The notes under the pieces were generated by a model. The model did not search any database. It was given only the letters and a program-made list of their open reading frames with translations, and was not told the DNA's origin. From Sphingobacterium sp. ML3W (lineage in GTDB: Bacteria; Bacteroidota; Bacteroidia; Sphingobacteriales; Sphingobacteriaceae): a DNA stretch of 64,000 bases. The position numbers were made by a program, and so were the translations under genes. Below, piece after piece: positions 35,947 to 45,972 of this stretch (positions are counted from its first letter, which is position 1; each line of letters begins with the position of its first letter). The stretch is from NCBI RefSeq assembly GCF_029542085.1, contig NZ_CP107036.1, positions 6,200,001 to 6,264,000 of the forward strand. The letters run 5' to 3'.

Positions 35947-37272
35947 ATGAACCATTATTTATTAACTACTTATTCTTTTGTGATCGCACTGTGTTTTGCA
36001 GGCTGTAAGAGTAAAAGTGAGCTCAATGAGAAAGCTTACGATCCTAACAAACCAGTCGTTCTGACGACTTTTTATCCTATGGAAGGTGGAGCCAAAGACA
36101 AAATTTTATTAGATGGAGAAAATTTTGGGTCTGATCCAAATAATATTAAAGTGTATTTCAACAATGCGCAGGCCTCCGTAATCTCCGCTAGTGGCGAACG
36201 TATCTATGCCATTATACCTCGATTACCAGGTGATGATCCTAAGATTTCTGTTGTTATTGGTAAAGATTCTGTCGTTTATAAGGATTCATTTACTTATCAT
36301 ATTCAGGCACAGGTTAGCACAGTAACAGGGACCGGGGATAAGAATTTTTTGGCTGGAACGCTTGATCAAGCTCATGTCTATGGTAAATACTTGGATATGG
36401 ATGCTCAGGGCAACTTATTTATGACCTGGCGCGATGGAGGTTCTTTCGGTATTGCGCGTATCAACGAGAAAGAAAATGTTGTGACTCCACTGTACTCAGC
36501 GGCATCTTCGCCCAATCCCTATGCCAATGGGGTTACGGTTGATCGTGCGACAGGTATAATGACAGTTTCACACGAGTCCGTAGCTGAAGTGTTTTTTTCT
36601 TTCGATCCAAGGGAGGCCTGGACACTACGTCAACGTAACGCACAATTCTCTGCTGCTGACTACGGGTCTATTGTGCAGGCCGATCGATACGCAAACTTCG
36701 TTACATTCTGTCCTTATGATGGACACCTCTATACGCGTTTTCGCGATGGGAAGGTTGCAAAAATAAACCCAGTTACCTATGCAGCAACAATTGTTCATCA
36801 AGGACCTTATGGCTCGCAGTATGGACAGGCGATCAATCCAGCTAAACCATGGGAGCTCTACATCACACTACACTCTAATGCCAGCCCTAATACTTTTGCT
36901 CAAGGTATATCTGTTCTGGATCTACGTAATCCAAATGGTACTGGGGGCTTTAAACGTGTTAATGCGCCAGGAGGTTCCGGATTTAGGGACGGACCTGTAA
37001 AGGATGCGATATTCAACTATCCCAAGGATATCAAATTTGATAAGGCTGGAAATATGTTTATTGCCGATTATGGTAATCATTGCATCCGCATGTTATCCGC
37101 CGATGGTATTGTTTCAACGGTTGCAGGACAACCGACAAAAGCGGGTTACAAAGATGGTGGACCAGTTGAATCCCAGTTCAACCAGCCTTGGGGAGTGGCA
37201 GTAAATGATCAAGGGGATATTTATATAGCCGATTGGAGCAATGCACGCATCCGTAAACTAGTTATCGAATAA
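35947..37272 (+). CDS. IPT/TIG and NHL-repeat lipoprotein
   Basis: A 441-residue lipoprotein (CFAGCKSKSEL). An IPT/TIG domain (residues about 32-120, VVLTTFYPMEGGAKDKILLDGENFGSDPNNIKVYFNNAQASVISASGERIYAIIP) is followed by an NHL-type six-bladed propeller with repeated FDKAGNMFIADYGNHCIRML and VNDQGDIYIADWSNARIRKL. Such proteins often accompany SusC/D pairs and bind carbohydrate at the surface. It is 18 bp upstream of the SusC start. Confidence 0.87.
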   Translation: MNHYLLTTYSFVIALCFAGCKSKSELNEKAYDPNKPVVLTTFYPMEGGAKDKILLDGENFGSDPNNIKVYFNNAQASVISASGERIYAIIPRLPGDDPKISVVIGKDSVVYKDSFTYHIQAQVSTVTGTGDKNFLAGTLDQAHVYGKYLDMDAQGNLFMTWRDGGSFGIARINEKENVVTPLYSAASSPNPYANGVTVDRATGIMTVSHESVAEVFFSFDPREAWTLRQRNAQFSAADYGSIVQADRYANFVTFCPYDGHLYTRFRDGKVAKINPVTYAATIVHQGPYGSQYGQAINPAKPWELYITLHSNASPNTFAQGISVLDLRNPNGTGGFKRVNAPGGSGFRDGPVKDAIFNYPKDIKFDKAGNMFIADYGNHCIRMLSADGIVSTVAGQPTKAGYKDGGPVESQFNQPWGVAVNDQGDIYIADWSNARIRKLVIE

Positions 37273-37290
37273 TTAACTTATTACAATATC

Positions 37291-40200
37291 ATGAAGATCA
37301 TTCATTTCTTGTGTATACTGCCGATATATCTCTATTTTTCGGTTACGTTTGCACAACAAACACAAGAACAGTTAACGATTGCGGGTACCGTTGTTGATGA
37401 TAAAGGGAAGCCGGTATCCAAAGTTTCTATATATGTCAAGGATAAACCCATAGGCGCAACTTCGACAAACGAAAATGGTAAATTTAACATTCAGGCTGTC
37501 TATGGGGATATGTTGGTGTTTACTAGTGTGGGATACGAAACTACTGAACATTTAGTCATCGCATCCACCACAAACCTAGAAATTAAATTACTGGATAAAA
37601 GTACAAATATAGATGAGGTTGTGGTCGTCGGTTTGGGAGCCAAACAGCGGAAAATAAGTTCCGTCGGTGCTATTACAACGGTAGATGTTAAGCAATTGCA
37701 GAGCCCGGCACCATCCATTGCCAACTTATTGGGGGGACGTGCTGCGGGTGTTATTTCCATGCAGACTTCGGGTGAGCCTGGCGCAAATATCGCGGACTTT
37801 TGGGTACGTGGAATAGGTACTTTTGGAGCTAATGCGAAAGCACTTGTTCTTATTGACGGTCTGGAAGGTGACTTAAATACAATTGACCCGGCAGACGTAG
37901 AGAGCTTCTCCATTTTAAAAGATGCATCGGCTACGGCAGTATACGGTGTAAGGGGGGCTAACGGGGTTGTCTTGGTGACAACAAAGCGTGGTACCGTAGA
38001 CCGTATTCAGATCACAGGACGTGTCAATTCAACAATGTCTCACCTCAGTCGCCTACCAGAATACCTTCGCGCTTATGATTACGCTTTGTTGGCCAATGAA
38101 GCATCGGCTGTACGCGATAGCGAACCATTATTTAACAATACAGAATTGGGGATAATAAAAAATAACCTAGATCCGGATATGTATCCGGATGTCAGCTGGC
38201 AGGACGAAATATTGAATAAAAACTTTTGGCGTCAAAGTTATTATGCATCTGGTCGTGGCGGATCTGAGGTTGCCCGTTATTTCTTGAGCTTGGGTGCTAA
38301 TACCGAAACAGCTGCTTACAAAGTGGATAAAAATTCTATTTACAGTTCCAACGTAGGCTACAATACCTACAATTACCGTGTTAATTTGGATATCAACTTG
38401 ACAAAGACGACCAAAGTCTTCTTAGGATCGGATGGATTTCTTTCGGATAAAAAAGAACCAGGTATAGCAGATACTGACTTTATTTGGAAAACCCAGTCTA
38501 CGCTTACGCCGGTTTCTATCCCGATTCAATATTCCAACGGGCTGTTGCCAGGTATCGGTAGTGGAGAACGTTCATCACCTTATGTCATGATAAATCGCAC
38601 AGGTAGTTACAATCAACAGGTTTATAAGGGGAAAATAACACTCGCACTTGATCAAGATTTAAAAAGCTTGGCGGAAGGATTGAAAATACGTGCACAGGGC
38701 GCTTACGACATTCATAGTTATTTTTCCGAGCGGAGGTGGATCCAGCCTGCACTGTATGAAGCGACGGGACGCAATGTGGATGGTTCTTTAATCATGGCTC
38801 AAAAAGTACAGGAAAGACCCGCTGAATACAGTAAAGGATTGAGACAATATCGTAAGTATTTCTTTGAGTCAAGTTTGAATTACGATAAAAAATTTGGTGA
38901 GGACCACCGCACTTCGGCATTGCTCTATTATTACCTAAGTGATGCCAAAGACACGGACGACGCGACAAATAATCTTACCGCTATTCCCGTTCGTTATCAG
39001 GGCGTGTCGAGTAGATTTACGTACGGTTATAAAGATATCTATTTATTAGATGCCAACTTTGGATATACGGGGTCGGAAAACTTTCAACCGGGCCGCCAAT
39101 ATGGGTTCTTCCCATCTATTGCACTAGGCTGGGTACCAACAGGGTATAAGTTTGTACAACAAGCTGCTCCTTGGTTAGATTATTTTAAAATTAGAGCTTC
39201 TTACGGTACGGTCGGTAACGATCGAATTATCAATGCTGTACGTTTTCCCTATTTGACAAAGGCAGATATCTATCAAAAAGGTGTATGGGGAGTTGGCGGT
39301 ATTGAAACAATTACCGAAACCCGTATTGGAGCTGATAATCTTGCTTGGGAGCGAGCGATCAAATCCAACCTGGGGATAGAAGGGAAACTCTTCAATAATA
39401 AGATTGATTTTGTGATTGATTTTTTTCAAGATCAACGTAATGGTATTTTCCAGCCACGTGTACAGGTTCCAGATTATGTAGGGGTAATTTCCAATCCTTA
39501 TGCCAATGTCGGACGTATGAAAAGTTCTGGAGCAGATGGTAATATTACCTATACCACAAAAATCAATAATGATATGACATTGACACTTCGTGGTAATTTT
39601 ACCTATTCTAAAAATGTGGTTCAAAACTGGGAACAAGCTTATCTGGAATACCCTTATTTGGAATACAATGGTTATCCTTATAATTCTATTCGTGGCTACC
39701 AATCACTTGGTTTATTTAAAGATGCGGATGATATCAAATATAGTCCTACGCAGAGTTTTGGAGCTGTTTTGCCAGGGGATATCAAGTATAAGGATGTCAA
39801 TGGTGATGGAGTGATCAATACTTTAGACCAAGTACCGCTGACGCATAGTAACTATCCCTTGACCATGTATGGCTTTGGTGGAGAGTTCCGCTACAAAAAC
39901 TTATCATTAGGTGTGCTCTTCAAAGGAACAGGCAAGACCTCTTTTTTCTACGTAGGGCAACCCATGAAGTATAAAGAGGTTTGGGAAAATACAGGAATGG
40001 GCTATATGCCATTCTTTGCAGGGGCACAGGGGAACTTGATTTCTTTAGCAAATGACCCTAACAACCGTTGGATTCCTAGAGAATATGCGTTGGAGCATGG
40101 TATTGACTTAGCGTTAGCCGAAAATCCAAACGCCCGTTTCCCACGCTTGCAATATAGGAATAATAGCAACAACAGCCAACTATCCACATTCTGGCAAGGC

Positions 40201-40422
40201 GATGCAAAATATATCCGCTTGCAAGAGCTTACGATAAGCTATAATGTCAGTCCGAATTTTCTGAAACGGGTAGGTGTAAAATCTATGGATCTCCAGTTTG
40301 TAGGTAACAACTTATATATCTGGGATAATGTAAAAATATTTGATCCGGAACAGGCTGCCTGGGGCGGACGCAAATATCCTATACCATCTACTTATTCCGT
40401 ACAAGCTTATATCAATTTTTAG
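37291..40422 (+). CDS. SusC/RagA TonB-dependent transporter (no STN domain)
   Basis: A 1043-residue outer-membrane protein with a signal peptide (SVTFAQ), a carboxypeptidase-regulatory-like domain (IAGTVVDDKGKPVSKVSIYVKDKPIG), TonB-box region (IDEVVVVGLGAKQRKISSVGAITTV), plug (LIDGLEGDLNTIDPADVESFSILKDASATAVYGVRGANGVVLVTTKRG) and barrel ending SVQAYINF. Unlike the mannan SusC it lacks an STN domain and no sigma/anti-sigma gene is near, so it is probably controlled differently. Confidence 0.94.
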   Translation: MKIIHFLCILPIYLYFSVTFAQQTQEQLTIAGTVVDDKGKPVSKVSIYVKDKPIGATSTNENGKFNIQAVYGDMLVFTSVGYETTEHLVIASTTNLEIKLLDKSTNIDEVVVVGLGAKQRKISSVGAITTVDVKQLQSPAPSIANLLGGRAAGVISMQTSGEPGANIADFWVRGIGTFGANAKALVLIDGLEGDLNTIDPADVESFSILKDASATAVYGVRGANGVVLVTTKRGTVDRIQITGRVNSTMSHLSRLPEYLRAYDYALLANEASAVRDSEPLFNNTELGIIKNNLDPDMYPDVSWQDEILNKNFWRQSYYASGRGGSEVARYFLSLGANTETAAYKVDKNSIYSSNVGYNTYNYRVNLDINLTKTTKVFLGSDGFLSDKKEPGIADTDFIWKTQSTLTPVSIPIQYSNGLLPGIGSGERSSPYVMINRTGSYNQQVYKGKITLALDQDLKSLAEGLKIRAQGAYDIHSYFSERRWIQPALYEATGRNVDGSLIMAQKVQERPAEYSKGLRQYRKYFFESSLNYDKKFGEDHRTSALLYYYLSDAKDTDDATNNLTAIPVRYQGVSSRFTYGYKDIYLLDANFGYTGSENFQPGRQYGFFPSIALGWVPTGYKFVQQAAPWLDYFKIRASYGTVGNDRIINAVRFPYLTKADIYQKGVWGVGGIETITETRIGADNLAWERAIKSNLGIEGKLFNNKIDFVIDFFQDQRNGIFQPRVQVPDYVGVISNPYANVGRMKSSGADGNITYTTKINNDMTLTLRGNFTYSKNVVQNWEQAYLEYPYLEYNGYPYNSIRGYQSLGLFKDADDIKYSPTQSFGAVLPGDIKYKDVNGDGVINTLDQVPLTHSNYPLTMYGFGGEFRYKNLSLGVLFKGTGKTSFFYVGQPMKYKEVWENTGMGYMPFFAGAQGNLISLANDPNNRWIPREYALEHGIDLALAENPNARFPRLQYRNNSNNSQLSTFWQGDAKYIRLQELTISYNVSPNFLKRVGVKSMDLQFVGNNLYIWDNVKIFDPEQAAWGGRKYPIPSTYSVQAYINF

Positions 40423-40445
40423 TAGAACAGATATCAATTAAAGAC

Positions 40446-42494
40446 ATGAAAACGTCAATAATCATACAAAGAATAACAAAAGCTACATTCGCTTTACTGC
40501 TGTTGTCGGCGACAATATCCTGTAAAGATTACCTGAATATCGATAGTTATTTTGACGACGAATTTAACATCGATTCGGCCTATACGAACAAGCGCTATAT
40601 AGAGGCCTACATGTGGGGAGCAGCAGCTATGTTCCCAGATGAATCCAATACGATTCGTAGTAATTATACACCGGGACCAATGGCAACGGATGAGGCCATA
40701 AACGGACTGACCGGTACCGGGACTACGAATATTTACTACGGGATGGATTTCGTTACGGGAAATATCACACCTGATTTTTATGGTGGGCTTAATCAATGGG
40801 GGACATATTATAAAATTATCCGCAAAGCAAATAATGTATTGAAGAATATAGATAGGCCAAAGGACATGACATATGCTGAACGCAATCGTATTGAAGGATA
40901 CACCCGTTTTATAAGAGCCTATGCTTACTATAACCTCATTATCGATTTTGGTCCGCCAATTTTATTGGGTGATGATGTCGTGAGTACCAATGAGACCATT
41001 GAATATTATGACCGTCCTCGAGCGACATATGATGAGGCGATGGAATATATCTGCAGCGAATTTGAGAAGGCAGCGGTACAGTTGCCTGCGGATGTGGGAC
41101 TCTTGGATTTTGGTAAGCCTACAAAAGGAGCTGCGTTTGCATTAATTGCCCGTTTGCGCTTGATTCATGCGAGTCCATTATACAACGGAGGACCAGTAGC
41201 AAATTCCTATTTTGGTAGCTGGACCCGTAAAACGGATGGTGTGCACTATATATCACAGCAATACGATGAAAAACGTTGGGCTCTAGCTGCTGCGGCTGCC
41301 AAACGCGTCATGGAGATGGGGAGATATAAACTGTATACCGTTCCGGCTGATGAAAGAACGCCGAAACTACCCAACGGGGTAACCTCCGATCCGAATTTCT
41401 ATGGGGAATACCCCAATGGGGCAAAGGGAATTGACGCCTTTAGATCCTACTCGGACGTATTTACTGGAGAGGCTGTGGCTTCTATTAATCCGGAATATAT
41501 CTGGGGAAGAAACACAGGCTACCTTAATACCGATTTAAATCAAGGCGCATTTCCTCCAACTTTAGGTGGATGGGGGCGTTTCTCTGTGACACAAAAGGTC
41601 GTGGATGCTTACCTCATGGATGATGGCCGCACAAAAGAAGAAGCCCGAGGTCATACCTATTTCGAGGCAGTTGCCGACCTTCCTGCTGGCGGCACATTTG
41701 CTGATCTTTTTACGACACAAGCACGTAGTTTTTCCGGTTATCCGATGAATACAGGGATATTTAAAATGTATGCCAACCGCGAAATGCGTTTTTATGCTTC
41801 GATAGGATTCAATGGAGCAGTATGGCAAGCCTTATCGAGTACTACCTTGAATAATCATACGGCAAAATATTTCTATCAAGAGCCAGATGGTCGTGGTGGG
41901 GTATCTGCATCTTCACCCAATTATCCGCTTACCGGATATGTGATCAAAAAATGGAACCATGCTTTTGACGCCCTTACTGGTACAGGTGCTCGAATGATGC
42001 CCAAAGCATACCCGATTATCCGTTATGCAGAGATCTTATTATCCTATGCAGAAGCTCTAAACAATCTTACTGGAAGTCATACGGTACAGCTTGGCGATAA
42101 AACCTACACCTTTAGCCGTGATCAGAATGAAATCAAAACCTCTTTTAATATGGTGCGTTACCGTGCGGGGCTACCGGGTGTCTCGACTGCTCAGCTATCC
42201 AGCAAAGCGGAAATTCAAAAGCAGCTTGAACGTGAGCGTATGGTCGAGTTTTTATGGGAGAATAGACGTTTCTATGATGTACGTCGCTGGGGAATTTATG
42301 AAGAGACCGAACGCGAGCCTATCCGTGGTATGAATCCAGATGGTGCAACTAGCGAGACCTTCTACAAAAGAGTCTCACCTGGTACTTCATCGTTCTTGAC
42401 ACGTCAGGTAGATAAAAAGCTGATTTGGGTACCTATACCCCGCGCTGAGATGCGAAGATTGCCTTCCTTGGACCAAAATCCAGGATATAATTAG
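40446..42494 (+). CDS. SusD/RagB-family lipoprotein
   Basis: A 682-residue lipoprotein (SATISCKDYL, Cys about 27). RFIRAYAYYNLIIDFGPPILLGDD, EILLSYAEALNNL and ERERMVEFLWENRRFYDVRRW are the SusD signatures. It is larger than the mannan SusD (541). It should cap the preceding SusC. It starts 23 bp after the SusC stop. Confidence 0.93.
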   Translation: MKTSIIIQRITKATFALLLLSATISCKDYLNIDSYFDDEFNIDSAYTNKRYIEAYMWGAAAMFPDESNTIRSNYTPGPMATDEAINGLTGTGTTNIYYGMDFVTGNITPDFYGGLNQWGTYYKIIRKANNVLKNIDRPKDMTYAERNRIEGYTRFIRAYAYYNLIIDFGPPILLGDDVVSTNETIEYYDRPRATYDEAMEYICSEFEKAAVQLPADVGLLDFGKPTKGAAFALIARLRLIHASPLYNGGPVANSYFGSWTRKTDGVHYISQQYDEKRWALAAAAAKRVMEMGRYKLYTVPADERTPKLPNGVTSDPNFYGEYPNGAKGIDAFRSYSDVFTGEAVASINPEYIWGRNTGYLNTDLNQGAFPPTLGGWGRFSVTQKVVDAYLMDDGRTKEEARGHTYFEAVADLPAGGTFADLFTTQARSFSGYPMNTGIFKMYANREMRFYASIGFNGAVWQALSSTTLNNHTAKYFYQEPDGRGGVSASSPNYPLTGYVIKKWNHAFDALTGTGARMMPKAYPIIRYAEILLSYAEALNNLTGSHTVQLGDKTYTFSRDQNEIKTSFNMVRYRAGLPGVSTAQLSSKAEIQKQLERERMVEFLWENRRFYDVRRWGIYEETEREPIRGMNPDGATSETFYKRVSPGTSSFLTRQVDKKLIWVPIPRAEMRRLPSLDQNPGYN

Positions 42495-42572
42495 GAGTAA
42501 GCAATAGAAAAAAGAAATATAAAGGTCTTCCATCAGACATATTGGATGTGGAAGACTATTAAAGAAATCAGT

Positions 42573-43466
42573 ATGAAACGAAGTTTTATAGCAATACTTG
42601 CAATTTCGATCCTATGCTCTTCTTGTAAGGACAATGAAGTGTTCGATAAGGAAATGTATAAAAATGAGGTGGCACTAATTAGTTCTGACTATCACAATAC
42701 ATTTAAAGAAGTTGTTCAGTTGACCGGTGAAGAAGTTATAGGATATATAGCGGCCTCTTCAGGGGGGACTCATGCACCTACCAAAGACTTGGTCATCGGA
42801 TTGGAAGAAGATGCAGCACCTTTAGCAAAATATAATTTTGCGGTTTATGATAATGCAGATGAGCTGTATGCGAAGTTACTGCCTAAGGAAAAATATGAAA
42901 TTATGGATGATAAAATCGTGATCAAAGCCGGTCAGCTGACTGGGCGTACTATGGTCAAGTTGCGTCCGGATGGATTGTCTCCAGACTCAACCTATTTTAT
43001 CGGATTAAAAGCAACCAATGGCTCCGCTGTTGAAATTAAGCCCAAGAAAAGTACAATGTTGTATCAGGTGATTATTGAGAATATGTACGCATCGCAGGCA
43101 AAAAACTCGATGTATGCTATGGTAGGTTTCGCCAATGGTTTGTCCACTGCCGCAAATAAGCAGCTATTTCCCTTGACTCGTAATAGTGTACGTATGGTGG
43201 CTGGAAATGAAACCTTTGTGTCTAAAGTGCCAAATATTGAGAAGAATTGTCTTATACTGGAGATGGATGAATTTAACAATGTGACCATTAGGCCATATAA
43301 GGACATCGCGCTTGTGCAGTTGAATAACGATCCATCTTATCCAAATAAGTTTAAAGTCGAGGAGGCTTTTGGTATGCGAACAAATGTGTTCCTATTGTCT
43401 TATCAATATACAATAGGGAATGTCACAACAGTGATGAAGGAGCGAGTAGAGATGCCGGTAAAATAA
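42573..43466 (+). CDS. DUF1735 (BT_3987-like) surface lipoprotein
   Basis: A 297-residue lipoprotein (SILCSSCKDNEVF). VYDNADELYAKLLPKEKYEIMDDKIVIKAGQLTGRTMVKLRPDGLSPDSTYFIGLKATN is the DUF1735 domain seen in SusC/D-linked glycan-binding lipoproteins. ATG at 42573 is chosen because the in-frame ATG at 42546 adds nine residues (MWKTIKEIS) before the signal peptide. It is the fourth gene of the locus. Confidence 0.82.
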   Translation: MKRSFIAILAISILCSSCKDNEVFDKEMYKNEVALISSDYHNTFKEVVQLTGEEVIGYIAASSGGTHAPTKDLVIGLEEDAAPLAKYNFAVYDNADELYAKLLPKEKYEIMDDKIVIKAGQLTGRTMVKLRPDGLSPDSTYFIGLKATNGSAVEIKPKKSTMLYQVIIENMYASQAKNSMYAMVGFANGLSTAANKQLFPLTRNSVRMVAGNETFVSKVPNIEKNCLILEMDEFNNVTIRPYKDIALVQLNNDPSYPNKFKVEEAFGMRTNVFLLSYQYTIGNVTTVMKERVEMPVK

Positions 43467-43479
43467 ATAGATAACATCC

Positions 43480-44754
43480 ATGAATACGACAAATTATAGT
43501 ACATCGGCAACGCTGTTAAAGGCGATATTGGCCTTTTTCCTTCTTTTAACACTGTTTTTTTTATCTTGTAAAGAAGATAATGAACTAAATAGCTTTTTGA
43601 CACTTAAAGATGGTCCATCAAAAATGGAAGTGGTTGCGAATGGTTCTTCAGAAACCTTTACAGTACAGTCCAATGGGAACTGGAAAGTAGAACCCCTACG
43701 CAAAGAATCTTGGTTTAAAATAGATGTGACAGAGGGTAGTGGCGATGGTAAATTCACGATTACAGTAGCAAAAAATACCGATCAAAAAGCACGTGCGATG
43801 ACCTTATTTTTTACCGTGGATGGGCGCCTACAAAGTAATGTGTTTAAAATAGAGCAGACAGCAGGCACTACAGGGGAGCAGCAAGACCAGCCTTACCTAA
43901 AAATCGATGGTATTTCCACTAAGTTAGATGTCCTTGAGGCGGGGATAACTGGTAACTATGTCCTTCGTTCCACAGGAAAATGGAAAATCGCTTTGGAGGA
44001 AGAAGCTAACTGGGTGACCGTATCGCCGATGGAGGGTATAGGTGATACACCTATAACTGTCAGTGTCAATAAAAATACTGATATTGAACGTACAGCAAAT
44101 TTCCTGTTATTTCTGAATGAAGTGCCGCAAACAAATCCACTTATCATTTATCAAAAAGGCGTTAAAGCACAAGTAGAGGGAGATGTTATTTTTAGCGAAG
44201 ACTTTAACTGGTTAACCTATGGCAGCGAAATTTTTAATGCAACCAGTGGTGAAACAAGGATTGCTTCATGGACAGCGGCTGAATTGGCAAAAGGATGGAC
44301 AAGTACGATAAACAGTACGGAAGGTGGCGGGAACTATGCTTCAATTTATGCTCGACCAGGTTTTATAAAATTGGGACGAACAAATTATGGTGGAGATCTT
44401 ATTTCACCGAAGCTGTCCAATATTCAGCGTACCAAAAACCTCTTGATTACCTTTAAAGCTGTACGCTATGCTTCGGGCGACCACAACCTTCTTACAGTTG
44501 GTGTGAAAGGGCCAGGTACAGTTTCAGTAAGTCAATTTAATATCAATAACCTCGCTACTACCAATTCCAATTTAGATGCATGTAGGGCTGCATGGCAAGC
44601 GCCTGAAGCGACATATTCTTTTGTGATCAAAGGAGCTACTGCTGAAACGCAATTTTGGTTATTGAGCGGAGCTTTCGATCAACGATCGGGTAACTGGCCA
44701 GCCACTGTTAACCGTATTTTTGTCGATGATGTCGTTGTTACAGTAATAAAATGA
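43480..44754 (+). CDS. Lipoprotein with two BACON domains and C-terminal jelly-roll-like domain
   Basis: A 424-residue lipoprotein (TLFFLSCKEDNE, Cys near 29). Two BACON domains: about residues 40-130 (TFTVQSNGNWKVE...SWFKIDVTEGSGDGKFTITVAKNTD) and 145-230 (NYVLRSTGKWKIALEEEANWVTVSPMEGIGDTPITVSVNKNTD). The last 190 residues (VIFSEDFNWLTYGSE, RIFVDDVVV) look like a carbohydrate-binding jelly roll. It probably lifts a binding domain from the surface. Last gene of the locus, followed by a terminator at 44765. Confidence 0.83.
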   Translation: MNTTNYSTSATLLKAILAFFLLLTLFFLSCKEDNELNSFLTLKDGPSKMEVVANGSSETFTVQSNGNWKVEPLRKESWFKIDVTEGSGDGKFTITVAKNTDQKARAMTLFFTVDGRLQSNVFKIEQTAGTTGEQQDQPYLKIDGISTKLDVLEAGITGNYVLRSTGKWKIALEEEANWVTVSPMEGIGDTPITVSVNKNTDIERTANFLLFLNEVPQTNPLIIYQKGVKAQVEGDVIFSEDFNWLTYGSEIFNATSGETRIASWTAAELAKGWTSTINSTEGGGNYASIYARPGFIKLGRTNYGGDLISPKLSNIQRTKNLLITFKAVRYASGDHNLLTVGVKGPGTVSVSQFNINNLATTNSNLDACRAAWQAPEATYSFVIKGATAETQFWLLSGAFDQRSGNWPATVNRIFVDDVVVTVIK

Positions 44755-44764
44755 TAAAACTAAC

Positions 44765-44794
44765 TAGTCCCTGTTAAGTCATTAGCAGGGACTA
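44765..44794 (+). terminator. Terminator of second SusC/D locus
   Basis: Perfect 9-bp arms TAGTCCCTG / CAGGGACTA with a 12-base loop, 10 bp after the stop at 44754. Confidence 0.75.
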
Positions 44795-44846
44795 TATTTA
44801 ATATTTTGCATCCTTTGGCAAGTGCTTTATCTTCAGTTTTCCTTGC

Positions 44847-45752
44847 CTATTGCTTGGTATAAAAGTTATAAGTAGCTTTTGCAATGTCGGCAATAGTTTT
44901 CTCGTTTGCATCGAAATTTTCCTTTGATTCACTCACAAAAACACTAATAATAAAATGCTCACCATTTGGTAAAAAGACAATACCAATGTTGTTTACAGCT
45001 GCAGTAATACCCGTTGTTTTATTTGTTCCGGACCAACCGGTTTTATGAGCCACAATTGTTCCTTTCGGTAATTGTCCTTTTATTCGATTTGCCCCAGTTG
45101 TTGTTTCTATATTAGTTTTCCAAAAAAAATCATAACTGCTTTTTGAAAGTAAATTGTTCTTGTTCTCATAAAACATCTTTATCGTCTCACTTGCAGCTTT
45201 TGGTGTAGTCCAGTTTTGAAACATATTTTCCCACTTGGCCTGCATATCTTCTTCATTAAATGTGATTTGTATTTCTTTGATATTGTTCTTTTTGAAATAA
45301 TCTTCAACAGTCTTAGGCGTTCCGATCAGTCGTATCAGCACATCGCAAGCGGTATTGTCGCTATGGGAAACAGCATATTGAATTAATTTTTCAATTGTAA
45401 AACTTCCACCATTGGGATTTTCATCTCTCAATGGACTCCAGAAATCTGCTGGTAGAAGTTCATCCTTACCTATCTCTATTTTTTTATCCAAAGAAAGGTT
45501 TCCTTTGTCAATTTCGGACAATACGGCTAATGCAATATGGAATTTAAAAACACTTTGCATTGGAAATCGCCGATCTCCGTTTAAGGAGATGGTGTCCTGA
45601 CCATTATTTCCGATGATTGAAACACCAACAATTGCATCTTTATCTGAAACGATTTGAGCTATTTTATTCCGTAATAAATCTGTCTTTTTATTCGATGTAT
45701 AGCAACTTACCAATAATAAGAATAAAGGTGCCAATTGTAATAGTCTTCTCAT
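44847..45752 (-). CDS. Class A beta-lactamase (subclass A2-like)
   Basis: A 301-residue serine beta-lactamase. Motifs are all present: SVFK with nucleophile Ser67 and Lys70, SDN at 131-133, an omega-loop Glu near 168, and KTG at 237-239. The signal peptide ends LLLVSCYTS, a possible lipobox (Cys about 17) but with no acidic export signal after the Cys, so it may stay anchored in the periplasm. The sequence resembles the Bacteroidota CfxA/CepA/PER branch. It should hydrolyse penicillins and some cephalosporins; the spectrum cannot be read from the sequence. No transposon is nearby, so it looks like a resident gene. Confidence 0.93.
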   Translation of the reverse strand: MRRLLQLAPLFLLLVSCYTSNKKTDLLRNKIAQIVSDKDAIVGVSIIGNNGQDTISLNGDRRFPMQSVFKFHIALAVLSEIDKGNLSLDKKIEIGKDELLPADFWSPLRDENPNGGSFTIEKLIQYAVSHSDNTACDVLIRLIGTPKTVEDYFKKNNIKEIQITFNEEDMQAKWENMFQNWTTPKAASETIKMFYENKNNLLSKSSYDFFWKTNIETTTGANRIKGQLPKGTIVAHKTGWSGTNKTTGITAAVNNIGIVFLPNGEHFIISVFVSESKENFDANEKTIADIAKATYNFYTKQ

Positions 45753-45972
45753 GATCGTTTGTATTTACATTTTACTATCTAAGCTTCTACAAGTCAGTTG
45801 AATGATTCTTGATAACTCTAAATTATCAAAAAAATGACATACCCCGAGTAAATAGTATGTTTAATTAAGATTAGATGATAAGGCGTGGTTTTTTATTTGT
45901 ACAGTAATTATTCAGGAATAAGTACATTGCTGTTTTTAGGATAAATGTTATTTTCGTATAAATGAAAGCAAC

